From an uncultured bacterium (lineage in GTDB: Bacteria > Bacillota_I > Bacilli_A > RF39 > UBA660), in the NCBI GenBank assembly GCA_905215145.1, contig CAJMOW010000070.1:1-7020 (forward strand): 7,020 bases of DNA, read 5' to 3'. A program made the translations under genes and the position numbers. Below are positions 5,150 through 7,020 of the stretch, piece after piece; the first letter of the stretch is position 1; every line of letters begins with the position of its first letter. The notes beneath the pieces are model-generated. The model did no database searches. It saw only the letters and a list, made by a program, of their open reading frames with translations, and was not told where the DNA came from.

Positions 5150-7020
5150 ATGAAAAAAATAAATGAAATTAAGAAATTACTGCCAAATAATATTGAAGAG
5201 AGTTTATTAATTTCTGCTATTTTTGATGTTAGTCGAAAATATGATAATTTGTTTATAAAGGAATTAAAGAAAATAAAAAAAGAAATAGGTATTACTATAG
5301 ATTCTATTGAACGAAATAAATTAAGAAAAGCTTATTATTATTCTTTACCTAACAAATATAATTTAAAATTTTCATATAATGATACACAGCTATCTGAAGT
5401 ACTAGATGATTTTATAGCACGATTAAAAACATATGATTCAAATACTATTATTACATCTTTAGAAAAAAGAATTGAAGATGTTGGTAGCAATAGAATAAAT
5501 AATAATACAAAAGATTGGTTAAATATATATACAAAAAAAAGAAAAAAATGGGATTATTCATTACTGATTTTTAAAATTAATCAGGAATTGTTTTCAAAAT
5601 TAAATTACTCATTTGATAAATTGACTAGTTTTATTTCGAATACATATGACAAATTAGAAAATTACAGATATTTAACAATCATTTTTGAAGATAATCTATT
5701 TAATAAAAATGGAAAAGATATAACATGGCAAGTAATTTATAAGTTAAGTGTATTTTCTGAAAATTTTATACAATTTAATGGAAAATTTTTTCCATTTCAT
5801 AAGGAAAAACAGATAGAAAGATTGTCTAAATTTTTAAAAGAAAGAAATATAGATGATTCTGAAAAATTATCACTTGATTTTTATAAGAATATATCATGTG
5901 GATTTAAGTTTGAAGATTGTTACTTAAGTGATGATCTTAGTAAAAAAATACTTGTTTTGAAAAAAATTGAATTAGATGAAAGCAATGTTCCATGCCCTTC
6001 ATGTATGACAACAATTCAACAAGGAAATTCATATCCAGAAATTTTTTTGAGAAGTTGGGAATGCAAAAATCCAAAATGTCCTGATCGAAGCAAATCGGGT
6101 AGGGGAAAAAGATTTGATGAATATGGTGTATATAGATATTTTAAATTATCAGAAGGTAATTTAAATAACATAATAAGTGATGAATTATATAAAAACTGGC
6201 ATAGGGATATATTTGATAGTAACTTGGATTATGTTGAATATTTAATTAAGGCATATTCATGGAATTTAGAAAATATATGTCTTGTTAATTTTGATAATTA
6301 TGGAAATGAATTTAATAGGAATATTATAATTGACAATAATTTAAACCTATTTAAGCAATCGAAAATGAAATATAGTAATTTACCAATTTATAAATTGTTT
6401 AAATCTTTATCAAAACAGATGAATATTAATAGTATTTGTGGTGATAAAAAATTAAAACAAAATCTTGAGATTTTCAATGAAAATTCATCAATTTATCTAA
6501 AAAATATAAGGAAAAATCAAATTGGTACTGCCATTACATCGCCTCCATATTACAATGCTAGAGAATATTCTCAATGGGATAATTTAATTATGTACTTAAT
6601 TGATATGATGATTAATGCTAATTCTGTATATTCATCATTAGTTAATAATTCTTATTATTTATATAATATTGGTGATATTGTTTCAGAAGATAATATTTAT
6701 ATTAATTCAAAAATGTCTAAACATAGAATACAGTTGGGTTTTTTATCTTGTATGTTATTTGAAATATTGGGATTTAATTTATGTGGTAATATTGTTTGGG
6801 ATAAAGGTGAAGTTCAATCAAAGAGAAACTCAACTATTAATTTATTTAGTGGATATATTAAACCAGTAAATTGTTATGAGCACATGTTTGTTTTTAATAA
6901 AGGAAACGATAAAAGTGACAATAGTAAGATCGTAAGAATTAGTCCGGTAATAAAAATTAATAGTAAAGGTGAAAATACTTATAAACATACTGCACCATAT
7001 CCATTGGAATTGGTTTCTCA
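5150..7020 (+). CDS. Beta-type site-specific DNA methyltransferase with zinc-ribbon-like module, 3'-truncated
   Basis: This is an AdoMet-dependent amino-methyltransferase that makes N4-methylcytosine or N6-methyladenine. The frame stays open to the right edge, giving 623 complete codons. Catalytic motif IV is TSPPY (463-467), followed by YNAREYSQW. IVWDKG near 563 and the later YEHMFVF.KG resemble the motif VIII region. HTAPYPLEL (613-621) resembles the HPAPFP-type segment that precedes motif I. Finding motif IV before motif I marks the beta order; motif I (the AdoMet-binding FxGxG) must lie beyond the window. SPPY is more usual in N4-cytosine enzymes, but N6-adenine is possible. The roughly 460 residues before motif IV are unusually long. 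They carry C282, C285, C305 and C310 (CX2C, 19 residues, CX4C), followed by a basic RSKSGRGKR stretch: a likely zinc-binding DNA-contact module. Residues 1-280 are mostly helical and unrecognised. It is the second gene of an operon with the 385-aa protein. Confidence 0.9.
   Translation, partial: MKKINEIKKLLPNNIEESLLISAIFDVSRKYDNLFIKELKKIKKEIGITIDSIERNKLRKAYYYSLPNKYNLKFSYNDTQLSEVLDDFIARLKTYDSNTIITSLEKRIEDVGSNRINNNTKDWLNIYTKKRKKWDYSLLIFKINQELFSKLNYSFDKLTSFISNTYDKLENYRYLTIIFEDNLFNKNGKDITWQVIYKLSVFSENFIQFNGKFFPFHKEKQIERLSKFLKERNIDDSEKLSLDFYKNISCGFKFEDCYLSDDLSKKILVLKKIELDESNVPCPSCMTTIQQGNSYPEIFLRSWECKNPKCPDRSKSGRGKRFDEYGVYRYFKLSEGNLNNIISDELYKNWHRDIFDSNLDYVEYLIKAYSWNLENICLVNFDNYGNEFNRNIIIDNNLNLFKQSKMKYSNLPIYKLFKSLSKQMNINSICGDKKLKQNLEIFNENSSIYLKNIRKNQIGTAITSPPYYNAREYSQWDNLIMYLIDMMINANSVYSSLVNNSYYLYNIGDIVSEDNIYINSKMSKHRIQLGFLSCMLFEILGFNLCGNIVWDKGEVQSKRNSTINLFSGYIKPVNCYEHMFVFNKGNDKSDNSKIVRISPVIKINSKGENTYKHTAPYPLELVS

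Noticed and set aside
6669..6869. + strand frame of 66 codons inside the methyltransferase gene
   Set aside because: It is an out-of-frame shadow; the methyltransferase frame across it carries recognisable motif-like sequence.
1..7020. Mollicute-type genetic code (TGA as Trp), given the extreme A/T content
   Set aside because: All coding frames read through with TGG for Trp and contain no in-frame TGA.

Overview
The window looks like a chromosomal or mobile defence-type region from a very AT-rich, low-G+C Gram-positive bacterium (Bacillota; Clostridia or Erysipelotrichia-like is a guess). Reasons: strongly A/T-ending codons, purine-rich ribosome binding sites at 5-6 nt from the start codons, extended -10 promoters and compact hairpin-plus-T-run terminators. 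The standard bacterial code fits: Trp is TGG and no in-frame TGA is needed. All genes called with confidence lie on the + strand.

Layout. (1) 1-2490: the 3' part of hsdR, the motor/restriction subunit of a type I restriction-modification system. Its nuclease domain lies upstream of the window, and the gene closes with an intrinsic terminator. (2) 2521-3282: a self-contained cassette (own promoter, strong RBS, own terminator) encoding an unrecognised 231-aa protein with four predicted membrane segments and a lysine-rich tail. (3) 3283-3976: about 690 bases without a convincing protein gene, but not empty. It starts with two pairs of tandem direct repeats (11 and 10 bp). Then comes a compact G+C-rich block that folds into two hairpins ending in a GAAA-capped terminator, a good candidate small RNA or attenuator. 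A weaker terminator-like hairpin, a long A/T-rich stretch with one isolated G+C-richer patch, and a promoter follow. (4) 3977-7020: a two-gene operon. The first gene encodes an unrecognised 385-aa protein. Fifteen bases later begins a large DNA methyltransferase of the beta type (motif IV TSPPY), with a long N-terminal region and a four-cysteine zinc-ribbon-like module; it runs off the right edge before its AdoMet-binding motif I.

How it fits together. A type I R-M subunit next to a second, unrelated methyltransferase operon suggests a defence island. The 385-aa protein is a candidate partner (restriction, specificity or effector component) of the methyltransferase, but nothing in its sequence proves this. 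The repeats and the RNA-like element between the two systems may mark an integration or recombination junction, a regulatory RNA, or both. The most interesting items are the uncharacterised protein/methyltransferase pair and the structured RNA candidate at about 3379-3440.
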